Below are positions 36,926-48,398 of a DNA stretch of 64,000 nucleotides, one piece after another; position 1 is the stretch's first letter, and every line of letters starts with the position of its first letter. Where the stretch lies: contig CM054116.1 in assembly GCA_028673005.1 (NCBI GenBank), positions 75,962,572-76,026,571 of the forward strand, in the 5' to 3' direction. The notes below the pieces were generated by a model that had not been told where the DNA came from, made no database searches, and saw only the letters and a list, made by a program, of their open reading frames with translations. Source of the DNA: Tanypteryx hageni. Taxonomy: Eukaryota > Arthropoda > Insecta > Odonata > Petaluridae. The position numbers and the translations under genes were made by a program.

Positions 36926-37022
36926 TATAGGAGGGATAGGTGGGGGAAGCGGGAGGGATAGGCGAGGGAGGGGGAGGGATAGGGGGGAAGGGATAGGCGG
37001 GGGGAGGTGGAGGGCGAGAGGG
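36926..37022. repeat. G-rich minisatellite
   Basis: Repeats of GGGATAGG with variable GGGAGG/GGGGAG spacers, for example GGAGGGATAGGCGAGGG. Many runs of three or more G on the plus strand give G-quadruplex potential. Between it and 37384 lies GC-rich, CpG- and CACG-bearing DNA with no gene. Confidence 0.85.
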
Positions 37023-37384
37023 GAGTTCCCTCGTAACAGGCACATTTGCACACATCTATAAAGTACGAGGTGGAACGGGAATGTTCACGCGGCGCCACAA
37101 CATTTTCTCGTCTCTCACATCGCAGATTCGTGCGATGTCGCACACGCACGAACGCAAGCAGACGTACGGACACGCACGCACTCATGCGTGCAAGCCATCT
37201 CCTTAACGCATCACGCTAGCGTCAAGGAACAAATGAAGTGATAGAGTGTATTTGATTAAAACTCGATAGAGAGTGCCGGCATCACTCGAAGGATAAGGCA
37301 ATTTTCGCGGGTGTGGATAAAGGCCGCACTTTGAATCTTAATGAAGCGCATAGCCGCGATCAGAATATGTTTAAAAAAACAAAA

Positions 37385-37455
37385 ACGAGTGATTCGAACC
37401 CACGGGTGAACGCGTCGCCGACCCCTTGAGATCTCTGCGTGAAGATTTAACCGTC
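37385..37455 (-). pseudogene. tRNA-like remnant (Ser/Leu-like)
   Basis: On the minus strand GGTTAAATC (like the D arm of class II tRNAs) is followed about 40 bases later by GTGGGTTCGAATCA, close to a B box, then TTTTTGTTTTTTT, which would terminate Pol III. The 5' part runs into the adjacent microsatellite, the acceptor stem is absent and the T stem pairs at only about three of five positions. It is a degenerate tRNA or SINE fragment at best. Confidence 0.35.
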
Positions 37456-37460
37456 CATTT

Positions 37461-37699
37461 TCTCTCTCTCCCTCTCTCTCCCTCCCTCTCTCTCCCTCTC
37501 TCTCTCTCACTCCCTCTCTCTCTCACTCCCTCTCTCTCTCACTCCCTCTCTCTCTCACTCCCTCACTCCCTCTCTCCCTCTCTTTCTCCCTCTCTCTCTC
37601 CCTCTCTCTCTCCCTCTCTCTCTCCCTCTCTCTCTCTCCCTCTCTCCCTCTATCCCCCTCTCCCTCTCTCTGTCTCCCCCTCTCTCTCCCCCTCTCTCT
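37461..37699. repeat. CT minisatellite with 16-bp units
   Basis: A CT-only tract on the plus strand. Between about 37500 and 37565 the unit TCTCTCTCTCACTCCC (16 bases) repeats four times; the rest is CTCTCTCTCCC-type units. The open frames through it are repeat translations. Confidence 0.9.
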
Positions 37700-40264
37700 G
37701 CATTCGAGAAAGTGAAAAAGTTTAAAGAAGTCGAACCAATCGTCGGCGTTTTTTTATTGACACTATAAACCACACGAGTTTTAAATCATTTGTTCCCATT
37801 TGCACTGGGGGACTACAATGGGGGCGTAATTCATGTGTTATCGATTGAACCATAACTTAGCGGGAGAAATCCTCTGGAGCGGATCGTGAAGCGAGGCTCG
37901 ATTGGAGTGCTAAGAAAGATTAAATTTCGTGACGTAGAGGTAGTATTCCCACCATCGGGAATGCATCACGACCGTAAATACGAATGTAAATTCCGGTAGG
38001 CTTATTAGGTCCCACCGCCTATGGCGTTTGTTTGTGTTATTGAGCAATAACGTCGGATTTACGACGCCTTAGATCTTATCCCAAGGATGACTGCGGGATG
38101 TGAGTGATTGGGTAAAGGAAACAGAAAGTGTCATGTTTCATACGTATTTTGATTCCCATTGGGCCAATCGAAGTTAGTTTTTGCTGACGCATAAAGCTTT
38201 ACTCACATTAATTAAAATAAATCTCAGCGCGAATCGTAAAAAAAGCAAGCGGCATAAATTTCAAAAATCGTAAATTTTTAGTCGTCACGACGCCCTTTTT
38301 GGTAAAATCACCGTGGTTACTATCCGTTGAAGAGGGCATTTTAAGTTATGCTTCGCAATAAATTTTAATTTTTATTAATATAAATATATATATAGATGAA
38401 ATGGTCGTTTTTTATTTATGACTGGCATAAAAAATCTCATGACTGCGTTAAGACGAAAAAAATCGCATCCACATTCGTTGGAACTTATATAAATGCCTCG
38501 ATATGTTATACATGTTTGGAGATTACGCTTTTGTTCGCACGTCGAAGTAACAACTCGACATACCTGAAACGAATATTAAATGAACATTCTCTGACGATAA
38601 TTAGTGGAATTTCTCCACGATAATGAAGAGAAAACCATTGTAATTTTCCATTAAAATAAGCAATGACTTAAATTTCGCTTTCTTCAAAGCATCTTCAGAC
38701 AAATGTCTTCAAATGAAAAAGCAAAACCTAGTTTTTCCTTTATTTCACACAAAGTGGGAAATTGTAACGCAGTTTAATTGCAATTAATACCTGAAACGAA
38801 CGCAAATTACGACGCAAAAATACGCTTTCGTTCCAACAGTTGTCTTTTTTGCCCTCGATACCATCGCTCGCTCTCAACCCCTCTCTCAATCTCCCTCCCT
38901 CTTTCGTCCCCTCTCCATATAACCCTCTCACCTTACCTCATCCCCGATGCCTCGTGACCTCTCGCCCCGCCCTCTCGCTCAAATCCCTCCAACCTCTCCG
39001 CCCCTTTCCTTTGCAAAAAAAGCCTTTCTCTCGCATTTCATCCGGGAGAGCCTTAAAAGTCGGATCCATCTGTCGCAACATTTTCTTCAACCGGCCGGGA
39101 TGAGGGTCAATTACTGCCTCCACCTCAGAGTGAGGGAGAGAGGAAGGCGGAGAGTTAATTTAAAACGCTGATACAGAACTCCTGTATCGAGCGCAAGTAC
39201 CATACACATACGCACGCACACACATTCTCTCGCTTAACAGATACACGTCTTGAGAACGGAGCACCCATGGTCTGCGCGTGTGAACACATCCTACTTGCGA
39301 GGTTAGTGTGGCGAGCTAGAGAAAAGAGAAAATGCATTTGCAAGTTGACTACTTGTATCGCAGTATTCAGAAGAATTTGTGTAATCTCTATGATTTTATT
39401 TTCGAGAGAGGTTACTTTTTTCTAGGATATGCGTTATTTAATTCCAATGTATGGTGGAAAAATAAGCGAGGATTAAGAGGATCATAAGGTGACATAGGGA
39501 TACTAAAGGATATGAAACGCCAAATAATCAGGAATCGTTCGAGTTAGTATATTAAAATATACACATTATTAGTGTTTGATTAAATTTCAGTAGAATTTGT
39601 AGGTTCGTTACTTTGTCATGCGTCCCGCCATATACGTCCAAATCATTTATTTGGCCCTCTTTTAATTTGAGTTTGAGGACGCAGCCGATTGTTCTTAATT
39701 TTTACATAGAAATCGACTGCTATACGTTCTCCTATGATTTTTTGTAATATTTGCGAATGTATTATTTTTACATGCAGTTCCTTCTTACGATTTGCAATAC
39801 TGGAATTAACTCGGAGGAGAAAGTATGGAGTATTTGAAAATGCTTCATGGACCTACGACAGCAATGGGGATAAGATAATCAAGGTTCTTTTTTAAGTAGT
39901 TTATTTGATATCTTATGATTTTAACATTATACATTTAACTGCCAAAGTATGCACGGGTACATTCTTTTGCGAAAGGAAGTTTCACAGCGTTAGGAAATAT
40001 TAAAACGAAATATTTCACTGTTTTTATGTAGAGTTTTAATTTTATTATTCCTCTAATCTTTTACCTTCCATTAATTCTAAATATCATTAGAATAAATACT
40101 GAAGAAAATTTTTATAAGATGTCTGGTTTTACGTGATAGAATGTTAGTTAAGGTAATTCCTGTTTAGAATGCCATACACGAAGCGTTGTCCTCTTTAGCT
40201 GAGGGTGGGTTTTCAGAAGTACAAGATGTTCGAAAAAGGACTCTCCAGTTTAAATAGCATATAT
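37700..40264. other. non-coding DNA
   Basis: Includes a CT-rich GC-richer block at 38860-39170 and AT-rich DNA elsewhere. No gene or bounded element seen. Confidence 0.5.
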
Positions 40265-40671
40265 TTACTGAAATACACGGCACACACAATGTATTTTGGC
40301 ATTACAGAACATTGTAGACTTGGGAAATCGTGTGCTCTCTGGCGCGAAGTTCCTAAAACGGTAGTTGATGTCTTCAACGAGCATTTACACGATCGTGTTC
40401 TCTCATTACGATTTCCTGAACTTTTTGGATATGGATAGCTTTGACCACCATATTCTCCAGATCTAAACTCGTGTGATTACATCTCATGGAGAAATCTGAA
40501 GGAGGATGTTTAACGAAACAATCCACATGCAGTTGACGATGTGAATTAAATTTAATCATTTTTGATGAACACAAATCAAGAATTCAGGCAGAAGTAATGG
40601 ACCATTTTCAACGAGACCTTCAGATGGTTTTGGATGCAGATAGTTCACATATCGAAAATATTTTCACTTAA
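40265..40671 (+). pseudogene. decayed DDE transposase, Tc1/mariner superfamily
   Basis: One frame reads KYTAHTMYFG, then DVFNEHLHDRVLSLRFPELF, stops at 40436 and 40442, and continues in the same frame with PPYSPDLNSCDY, WRNLKEDV, stop, RNNPHAVDDVN. PPxSPDLNPxD is the hallmark around the third catalytic residue of this superfamily; that Asp is kept (CDY). After a frameshift the tail reads IQAEVMDHFQRDLQ and SSHIENIFT, ending at a stop at 40669-40671, which matches the usual C-terminus of such enzymes. The Asp before TAHT is missing. The N-terminal DNA-binding half and the terminal repeats were not found. It is clearly dead. Confidence 0.85.
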
Positions 40672-40863
40672 ACTTTCAAAAATCTATTGAACTCGGTAAC
40701 ATCTAAATCAACTCTGCGTGTCATAATATGTCAAATATAGAATTTTAACTTGGCCTTTTTTGTGGAAAACACTAGTATTTTTTTATTATTAATTGGATAG
40801 TCTTACTTACTCATTCCTTCAATTTGGTCCATGTTTTAGTCAATAACGTAAGTCAACAAGATT

Positions 40864-41352
40864 GGAAAGGTGTACTCCATGTCGGAGTACACAGTTTCCA
40901 AATGCGTTCTTCGAGATTTCACAATGTTCTCAATATTTTTCGCTCAGATTAGAATTTAATGCGAAGCAAGCGAGGTACGTTGTAAAATACATGTAGGTCT
41001 TCATGTAAAGTGGTCGTCATTTTTGTCCAATTTTAACCAAAATTGGAATCGGTCGACCAATTTTAATAAAACTCCCCAATACCAAATTTCATCAAAATAT
41101 GTCTAGCGGTTCCCGAGTTGAAACAAAGGAACATTGTAAACTACATTTAGGTCTTCATGTAAAGTGGTCTTCATTTTCTCCGATTTTAACCAAAATTGGA
41201 ATCGGTTGATCAATTTTATCAAAACTCCCCAATACCAAATTTCATCAAAATACGTCCAGCGGTTTCCGAGTTTTAACATACGGACGGACGGACGGAATCG
41301 ACCTCCCCTATATGCGTACATTCGTGCACTTCGTGCAAAGAACGCATAAAAA
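40864..41352. mobile_element. dispersed repeat with hairpin end and tandem core, copy 2
   Basis: Same head hairpin as the copy at 16640 (GGTGTACTCC, loop ATGTC, GGAGTACAC). Two core units share CTTCATGTAAAGTGGTC, TTGGAATCGGT and CCCCAATACCAAATTTCATC. The tail is also the same: ACGGACGGACGGACGG, then GTGCACTTCGTGCAAAGAACG, then CATAAAAA. It is shorter than copy 1 because it has fewer core units. Both copies follow an AACAAG sequence, so the true start may be a few bases earlier or the site may be preferred. Confidence 0.8.
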
Positions 41353-44300
41353 GGAAAGTCAGTCTGTATGCTGGATAATTTTATCTCATCTATGTGAACC
41401 TATATGGTGATTTATTGTTGACACATCAATTCATGGCCATGTAGTCATGAAATATATGATGGTGCAAGCATATTCCCTTAATTGTTACTGTTTAGCCCTT
41501 ACAGGTAATTTCGTTAAATTTATAGCCAAAATCATTCCTAAACGCGCATTTAACTTGTAATTTTCGAGATGTACGCATTGTAATGTAGAGATATAAATTT
41601 AAAGGGGTGATTGCTGCATCAAAAGTTCTCAGATTTCAATTCGAAGAAGTCGAGATTTTTATCGGACTACGCCATAAAATTGCACAAAAAAATCAGTTGC
41701 ATTCCCTTTAATAAATGTTGGGATTAAAAAATAGACATTACCAGTTTTCTGGATTCTATCAATATTTTAATTTTAGATATATTTTCTTCGTGAGAGATTA
41801 TCTTTTAATATTTATTAACAACAGCCTTACTATATTTCTTTCATCGACTTGAAGGACTTGGTTTTACTGTCTTTATTCCGCGTTATTTTAATTTGCAGAC
41901 ATTAAATGTTATATAAAAATGTCTTCTCTTTATTTAAATGATGGAAATCCCTGGAGTATGACTGGTACGTCATCGTGAATACTTTTCTACAAATTGACAG
42001 CAGCTACGAGCTTTCCATTGACTTTAGCGAGATACGACTCCTGTGTGACAATATGCTGTTAAGAGAAATGTGGGACCTATCAGACGGAACACTTATTATT
42101 GTTATTATTAACTAAGAAGGTTACAGGTGGGCCAAACTAACCAGTTGATAACGATACAGTTTAGACCTTTATGCATATCTGTTGAACAGCAGCCACAATT
42201 TACATTATAAGTAACACAATAATATGCCATTTATGAATTTCATGACGTATATTTCAAAATTCTCTTCTAATCATTCTTGCTTGTTGAGAATGAATCAAGA
42301 ATTAAAAATGACGATACCTAAGAGCCTTGAAAATGTGACTAAGAAGGAACTTTAATACGAATGCTGCTGCATATCCGGGTAGAATTAATTAAAATGCGGA
42401 AATCCAAGTGCACTATAAACAAAGAGGTATTTTTCAAAATTAGCGAGACATAAAGAGACAAAGAGAAATTAGTTTATCCTTCTAGAGGAACTCGAAAAAA
42501 TTAGTTCATAGGTACCTCAACTATTAAGCCAATGCCATTAAAACTTAACGTAGACCGCTTGTTAGATATATTTTTTGTTGATAATGTTTTCTCCTTTCGT
42601 TTTTCATTAGGGAATCCTAATTCGATAATATTTGTCGTCTTGACTAGAAATACAATTGTAGAGTCAACCGTTACCGGAAACTGATAGTGCAAGTAATAAC
42701 CCAGGATTTTTTTTATCATTCGCCCCTGTGATTTATTCATGTTCGGAGGAAAATGCAAGCTGAATTGAAAGTACATCACGGCGCAAGATGAATGGGAGAT
42801 CTGAATCTAAGAGCACTAATTTTTATTTTTGGTGGGAATAAATCTCTCTCTTGTAATGATCCTTTTATGCTTGCAGTCTCGATTAAATGGCTCTGCATTC
42901 TTTCCTCGATCTGACTCGCTCCATTATGCAGTCCATGTTTTGAATTAAGATTTGTAAGTGCAATTAATATGACAATTTTAATGCTTGGTATGTGTTTTGT
43001 CATTCTTTATGGCGTTATAATTTGTGATTACACTCATTTTAAAATGGAAACGGCGGGATAAAGGGAGAAGTGTCTCCAACGTCGTCTATACTATTGACTC
43101 ATAGGTAAACAGGAATTATTCACTCAGTGTGACGGAACTTATCTATAAATGAATGCAAAACAGGTATAACACCCACGAATTATAGCTGGAGTGTAGGAAT
43201 GAGAGCGCACTTAATACAAGCACGGTTACGCCCTGTGTATTTATTATTACAGATGTCGTGTGTGCGTAGCGATATTTTATACTTAGGCATTCTAGATGTT
43301 TTAATAATTGAATAAGAGTAAGTTGAAATCTGTAAATGAATTGTTGTCTTTCTCGGCGTTACCTTCTTGTATAAGTGCATTGCTTCATCTTCAGTTCAGT
43401 GGGTTACAGAGGCAGAAATGTAGCTTCGATCGTGTCGACATGAAGTGCATGAACAAAGCAGGCGAGATTTCCCCACAAACGGTGTGCTAATCAACAAAGT
43501 TTGTTGTTCATCGTAAAATTAGCCTTATATTTTTTCTCTTTTCTAAATTATTATCTTTGGAATTATGAATAATTATAATTGAGAGAATAAAAAATGGCAT
43601 CTTATTTATTTACAACCAAACAGCGTCGTAAAAATTAATTACTCGGATACCAATATTAAGTAATAAATCCCTAGGTAGTGCTTCATATTCGCAATTATTG
43701 GATTCATGCGATTCTAATGCTATATGACTAACTCTGGCCAGCTAATGATTTCACGATCTTGATGTGAAGTAAATTTATGAATAGTGGAAGCCGGTTAACA
43801 CAAAATGTGGGCCAACAATTCCTGTTATTCGAATTCCGTGTTAAAAGTTTTGATGCTAAAATTTTCCTTTTTAAAATGTGACACTAATTAATTGTAGTAG
43901 ATTGATTTATTTAGAATGTAATTCCTAATATAGTATAAGCCTCCAATTTTTATAAAAAGTTTACTAAATTTATTTTACACTGAATCAAATAATTCTCTAT
44001 AATAGTTTTAGTCTCTACTTTTTACTTAAAAGGGTCCGTAACGTGCTGCGTTAAAAATAATTCTGTTTTGGAAGAGGAAATGGCAGTTCAGCAAAGTTGG
44101 TGGACAAACTCTTCTCTCAACTGCCATTTGGTGTCATCTAGAAAATTTTGCATTGAATTATATTCTTGGAACCGATAATAATTTGCATGCTAAGCGATAT
44201 CTTGGTGCTATCCGTTTCTTGAATAACGAATAAATATAAGCAGAAAAATATAGGCGACAACTGACCCAGCATACGTTTCGTGTTAACCAATATTTCATCT

Positions 44301-44933
44301 TATCAGTTTTCGTGCTAAGTGGTTTACACTGTCTATTAAATTATTGCAAAACACTTTGTGGTCCACGGTCATATCTTGAGTGCAGTTGCCATGATTTATC
44401 TGTGGAGCTGAGAACCGCATCAATTAGCAGAAACGCAAACCCGTTTAACCTAATCGACTTTGTTAACAGCAGAAATCGCCTTGGTCATCTATTCCCTTCT
44501 TTTTAACCAATTCTTAGCTCACTTTGAGAGTTGTTCTTTCGGGGAATTGCTCTATAGAGCCGAATACAAGATACTGTTGGAAATGAATAATTCATACAAG
44601 TTTAAATTTTTGGTATAAATCGCTATCGACACATAAGTGAGCAGTGATGTAACGGGAGATCCCCAAAATATGGATTTCTCAGAATAGGTATGCTCGTTGA
44701 AAAATATTTATATCTTACCAAAAATAATGTTTTTATCCATTTTCAATAAATCTTCATTAATGATCGTTAAATCTCCGTTCATCCAAGATGCAATTCTTGT
44801 TATATGCAATATTTTTACTTTCTCCATACGTAGGCAAGTATTGTTTTCATGAAAAAAATCGATTTCGAGATTTCAAAGGAAATACACCTTTGAGGTCCTC
44901 TGAACACGTTTTGACCATTTTCTCGATGATGTC
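41353..44933. other. AT-rich non-coding DNA
   Basis: No gene, RNA or bounded element that I can support. Open frames stay below 95 codons. Confidence 0.5.
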
Positions 44934-44937
44934 TGTG

Positions 44938-44969
<32 letters not shown>
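44934..44969. repeat. (GT)n microsatellite
   Basis: About 17 GT units with one GC interruption. The sequence just after it (CTCAAAAACTATTAATCAGGTC) resembles text that often follows GT runs in dispersed insect repeats, but no boundary is defined. Confidence 0.9.
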
Positions 44970-46878
44970 GGTGCTCTAACTCAAAAACTATTAATCAGGT
45001 CAAAGCGAAATTTTATATTTAACATTTTTATGAAAGTCACAAAAATTGATTAGTTTTTGGTAAAAATCGGTCAAACGGAAATGGGTGTATACTCTTGTCA
45101 TTTATCCGTTATTTTAAAACATTTGATATATGTAAAAATATACTGGAATAAAAGTTGTAGGAAATTTAATTTTCTACAACCTTTGTTTGAAACATTTTCT
45201 CATATAATGTATTGTTTAAGAGATATCTTATATTTTTAGCTGCCACCACCACACCACCTACCGGCGACTATTGTAAACAATTGACGCTTACTTACATCTT
45301 ATTAACACTCCTTTTTATTTTCTTAATTGTTGGAGCTTCGTGGCTATATCCAATATCAGAAGGCTATGGTTTGAGTTTATTTCTGTTCTTTGTAAATATT
45401 TGTATTTTTTCACATTTCCTTAAAATATTTATTATTATTTAACCTATGTATTTGGAATTTTTAGAAATATTACAGTTATGGAGAAAGTCATTTGGTGGCC
45501 ACATCAGATTTTTATGAAATATGCTGTTGCTTTATGGCTGATCACAGCCCCAGACCAAACGCAGATCATAATCACCATCTCTTTACGGCATCTAACGTAC
45601 AAGCTAAATACGCGCTTGGGGTCTCATTTGAGTTCACAAGGCAGTAAATCCTTTGGAAGCATAGGAAATTTTATGCCCTACACGTCGGTATTTTTTACTA
45701 CTCGGATTCTCGCGGTGAATAAATAACACGTGGATTTCATTATAGATTAATAAAAGAATTCTGAGATGCCTTATTGGATAGACCTGTTAATCGTATACCC
45801 TATCGGGACAGCAATAACTCGATTGATCTCTAAAGCAGCCTAAATTTTTACATAAAGTACTCGAGTACTCGAAACTACTGCGTTACTGTTTCAATATCCT
45901 GAGTGCTAGGACTCTACGGGAGATTATCTTGCAACATAAGGTAGCCGTCTTTGGCGTTACATTATGAGGAACGCTGAATTTACATACCTTAATGATCTTA
46001 CGGCGGGAAGGAAAGCTTAAGTTTCATGCTTTTAAGTAATCTAATATGAAATTAATTCCTGCGGCTCCTATTACCAAGACATTGCGTATGATGCGGGCGA
46101 ATATTTTTTAAGACTATCAGTTATTTAGTCAATAATTTTCAAATAATTCCATCCATTCTTGCAGCAACTTTAATATCATAAGAGGCCAAAATTTACTAAA
46201 TTATTTTTCATTAAAATTACTTATAAAACTGGAATTAATTAAGATTGAATAGAACTAGTGCAATCATATAGCTGGAACGAGACAAAAAAGGCAGTGCATT
46301 CGATTTTTTTGCCGCAAGGATGAAATTACAAGTGAGTAAACTTGCTGAGTCAATCATTATGAACGTCCTGATATTTTTGCGGCCCTTCGTTTTTTCGTCT
46401 TCGTGTTTTTTTTTAATCGTTTATCCATTTGAGATATCAACCGGTTTAAATTTTTTCAGTGCTCAAAGATGTGCGCTCGCGAAAGGTCTAATGAAGCGGT
46501 GCCCAAAGGTTTGCAACACCCACAGGGGCAAAACAAAAGCAAAAACGATGTCTAGGCGGAGAACGGTGATGGAACTGAGGACGTTAATTTTTTCGTTTGT
46601 CAGGCGTTCGAAACTGTGGAGCCGTCGAGAATTCAGAAAGCGGTGGAAAGAACCTCTGCAATTATGATTGTGGAATTTTTATAACGTAAAAAGCCAAGGG
46701 CGTAATTAATCCTTCAAGTCGGTTATGATCTTAATTATATTGAGTTTTTTCCTGCTTAATTCCTCTTTGCAAGTATGTTGCTTCTAACGATTATTCAATT
46801 TTCTCAGACATTTTAGAGCGATGTACACTTTACCTTTGGTGGCAAAATTAAAACGAAATTAGATTTATTCCTCTATAT
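44970..46878. other. AT-rich non-coding DNA
   Basis: The 115-codon frame at 46320-46667 begins with a hydrophobic stretch but matches no family I know, and the surrounding DNA gives no gene signals. Confidence 0.45.
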
Positions 46879-47220
46879 CAGGGTTTCGGCAACGTTTTGT
46901 GCATGGAGGGCCACATTCGTGATGCGAATGCTTCGGAGGGCCGCATTGAAAGTCACGAGTACTTCGGCGGGCCGGATGAGCGTTTACATCCGAAGTTTTC
47001 CGCAGATTCTGTGGCCACGTGTTAGTACAAAAATCCTACCTAAATAATTTACCAGCGTTGAATATTCGTCAGAAAAGGTTTTGAGACCAAAATTTTGCAG
47101 AAAAAATACGAAATTTTCCGTCAAATTGTGCCAATCACTTTTTCATGATGGCTTCGCGGGCCGCATAAAGCGCTCTCGGGAGCCGAAATTGGCCCGCGGG
47201 CCGTATGTTGCCGACCTCTA
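46879..47220. mobile_element. hAT-like MITE
   Basis: The left end is CAGGGTTTCGGCAAC and the right end, reversed, is TAGAGGTCGGCAAC. The two share CGGCAAC and are both diverged from a CAGGGGTCGGCAAC-type end. Flanks CTCTATAT (46871-46878) and CTCAATAT (47221-47228) agree at seven of eight positions, an 8-bp target duplication with one change. Subterminal GGGCCGCA, GCGGGCC and GGCCCGCGGGCC motifs are typical of this widespread hAT family. There is no transposase frame. The divergence of ends and flanks indicates an old insertion. Confidence 0.85.
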
Positions 47221-47228
47221 CTCAATAT

Positions 47229-48290
47229 CAACGGAATTTAGAAATCTATTATACATTTTTCATGGTGTATGGTAGATTTATTTTAAATCTAGCAATCGCT
47301 TGGAGCGGTGTTACTGTTTTTAAAATAATAAATGATTATTTTGGGTTCTCAAACTTGATGTAATTTGGGCCGAAAAAGAAATGGTTAATAATAATGCCGA
47401 ATTTTTAACACTAGTGCATGACATAAAAAACGCAAATTGCATTTATGCAAAAAGTGTGTGAATATATTTTTCGCAGGAATACGCAAAATATCCTTCGCGT
47501 CACGTTTCATCCACGACCTTAGGATTGCTAACGAAGAGAGTCCTTATTTCTCTCTGACAAAAAGAGAAATTTTTCCGGACATCCTCTGCACGAGTAAAAT
47601 AAAAAACGAGACCACTTAGCCTTATCCCGCCTTTCTCGAGAAGGCATAGAAAGAGCCCTGTCCACTTTACTACTCATTGACGGTCAAATTAAAGAAATAC
47701 TAGCGATTCCCACTCTTTCCATACACGGTCAATATCCGCTCGAGTAAACTCTTCACCTCAACCGGTTTACCAATCGAAGAAACCGTTTTTGGTCTGGTCT
47801 CTCTTCGCCGACGAAATGAAGAGATTGAAAGACGGGGATGAGTCCCACACGGCTCGATACAACGGTTGCTATTTTGTATCGAACAGTGTCTCCAAAAACC
47901 AGCGACGGAAAGAATTTCCCGCGACGCGTAAGTGGAACGACTTCGATCCTTTTTAAGCGAACTAAATACAACCTTTCTCTCACACACTCGTTCCCTTGAG
48001 CCCCCGACGATAACCAACCTTACCTTTGCCGTTGGCCTTTGCTTTTTGCCCGAAAAAGAGAAATATATGTATAGGGAAGAACAGGAGGCGAAGAAATCGG
48101 TCTTAAGGGCAACCTCTTTGCTCGGCAGAAACATTTGGCGGATATTTACCTCTCTTTCTACTTCTCTTCGGCATTCCCTTCCGTCGCCTCCTAAATCACT
48201 AACGAAAGCGGATTGATCTCTTACGCCTTCTGAAATACTCTGAACCCTTTTTATCTCTTAGGTTACGAGTAACCTCTTTTGGGTTTTTGT
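47229..48290. other. non-coding DNA, GC-richer second half
   Basis: AT-rich until about 47450, then GC-richer with many CpG. Overlapping open frames on both strands (up to 144 codons at 47700-48134) have no recognised domain. Confidence 0.45.
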
Positions 48291-48398
48291 ATGGGTCCGG
48301 TTCGAAGATGGTCGAGATTCAAATAATAAATAACGTTCTAAAGGATGGGTCCGGTTCGAAGATGGTCGAGATTCAAATAGTAAATAACGTTCTGAAGG
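48291..48398. repeat. 54-bp tandem duplication
   Basis: Units 48291-48344 and 48345-48398 both start ATGGGTCCGGTTCGAAGATG and differ at only two positions. High identity implies a recent local duplication. No coding frame is evident across it. Confidence 0.95.

Noticed and set aside
36666..37185. Pro-rich minus-strand frames
   Set aside because: They read through the GGGATAGG minisatellite on its C-rich strand.
46320..46667. 115-codon frame with hydrophobic start
   Set aside because: Hydrophobic stretch could mimic a signal peptide, but the rest is unrecognised and there is no other gene evidence.
47700..48134. 144-codon minus-strand frame
   Set aside because: No family resemblance; overlapping plus-strand frames are equally open in this CpG-bearing block.
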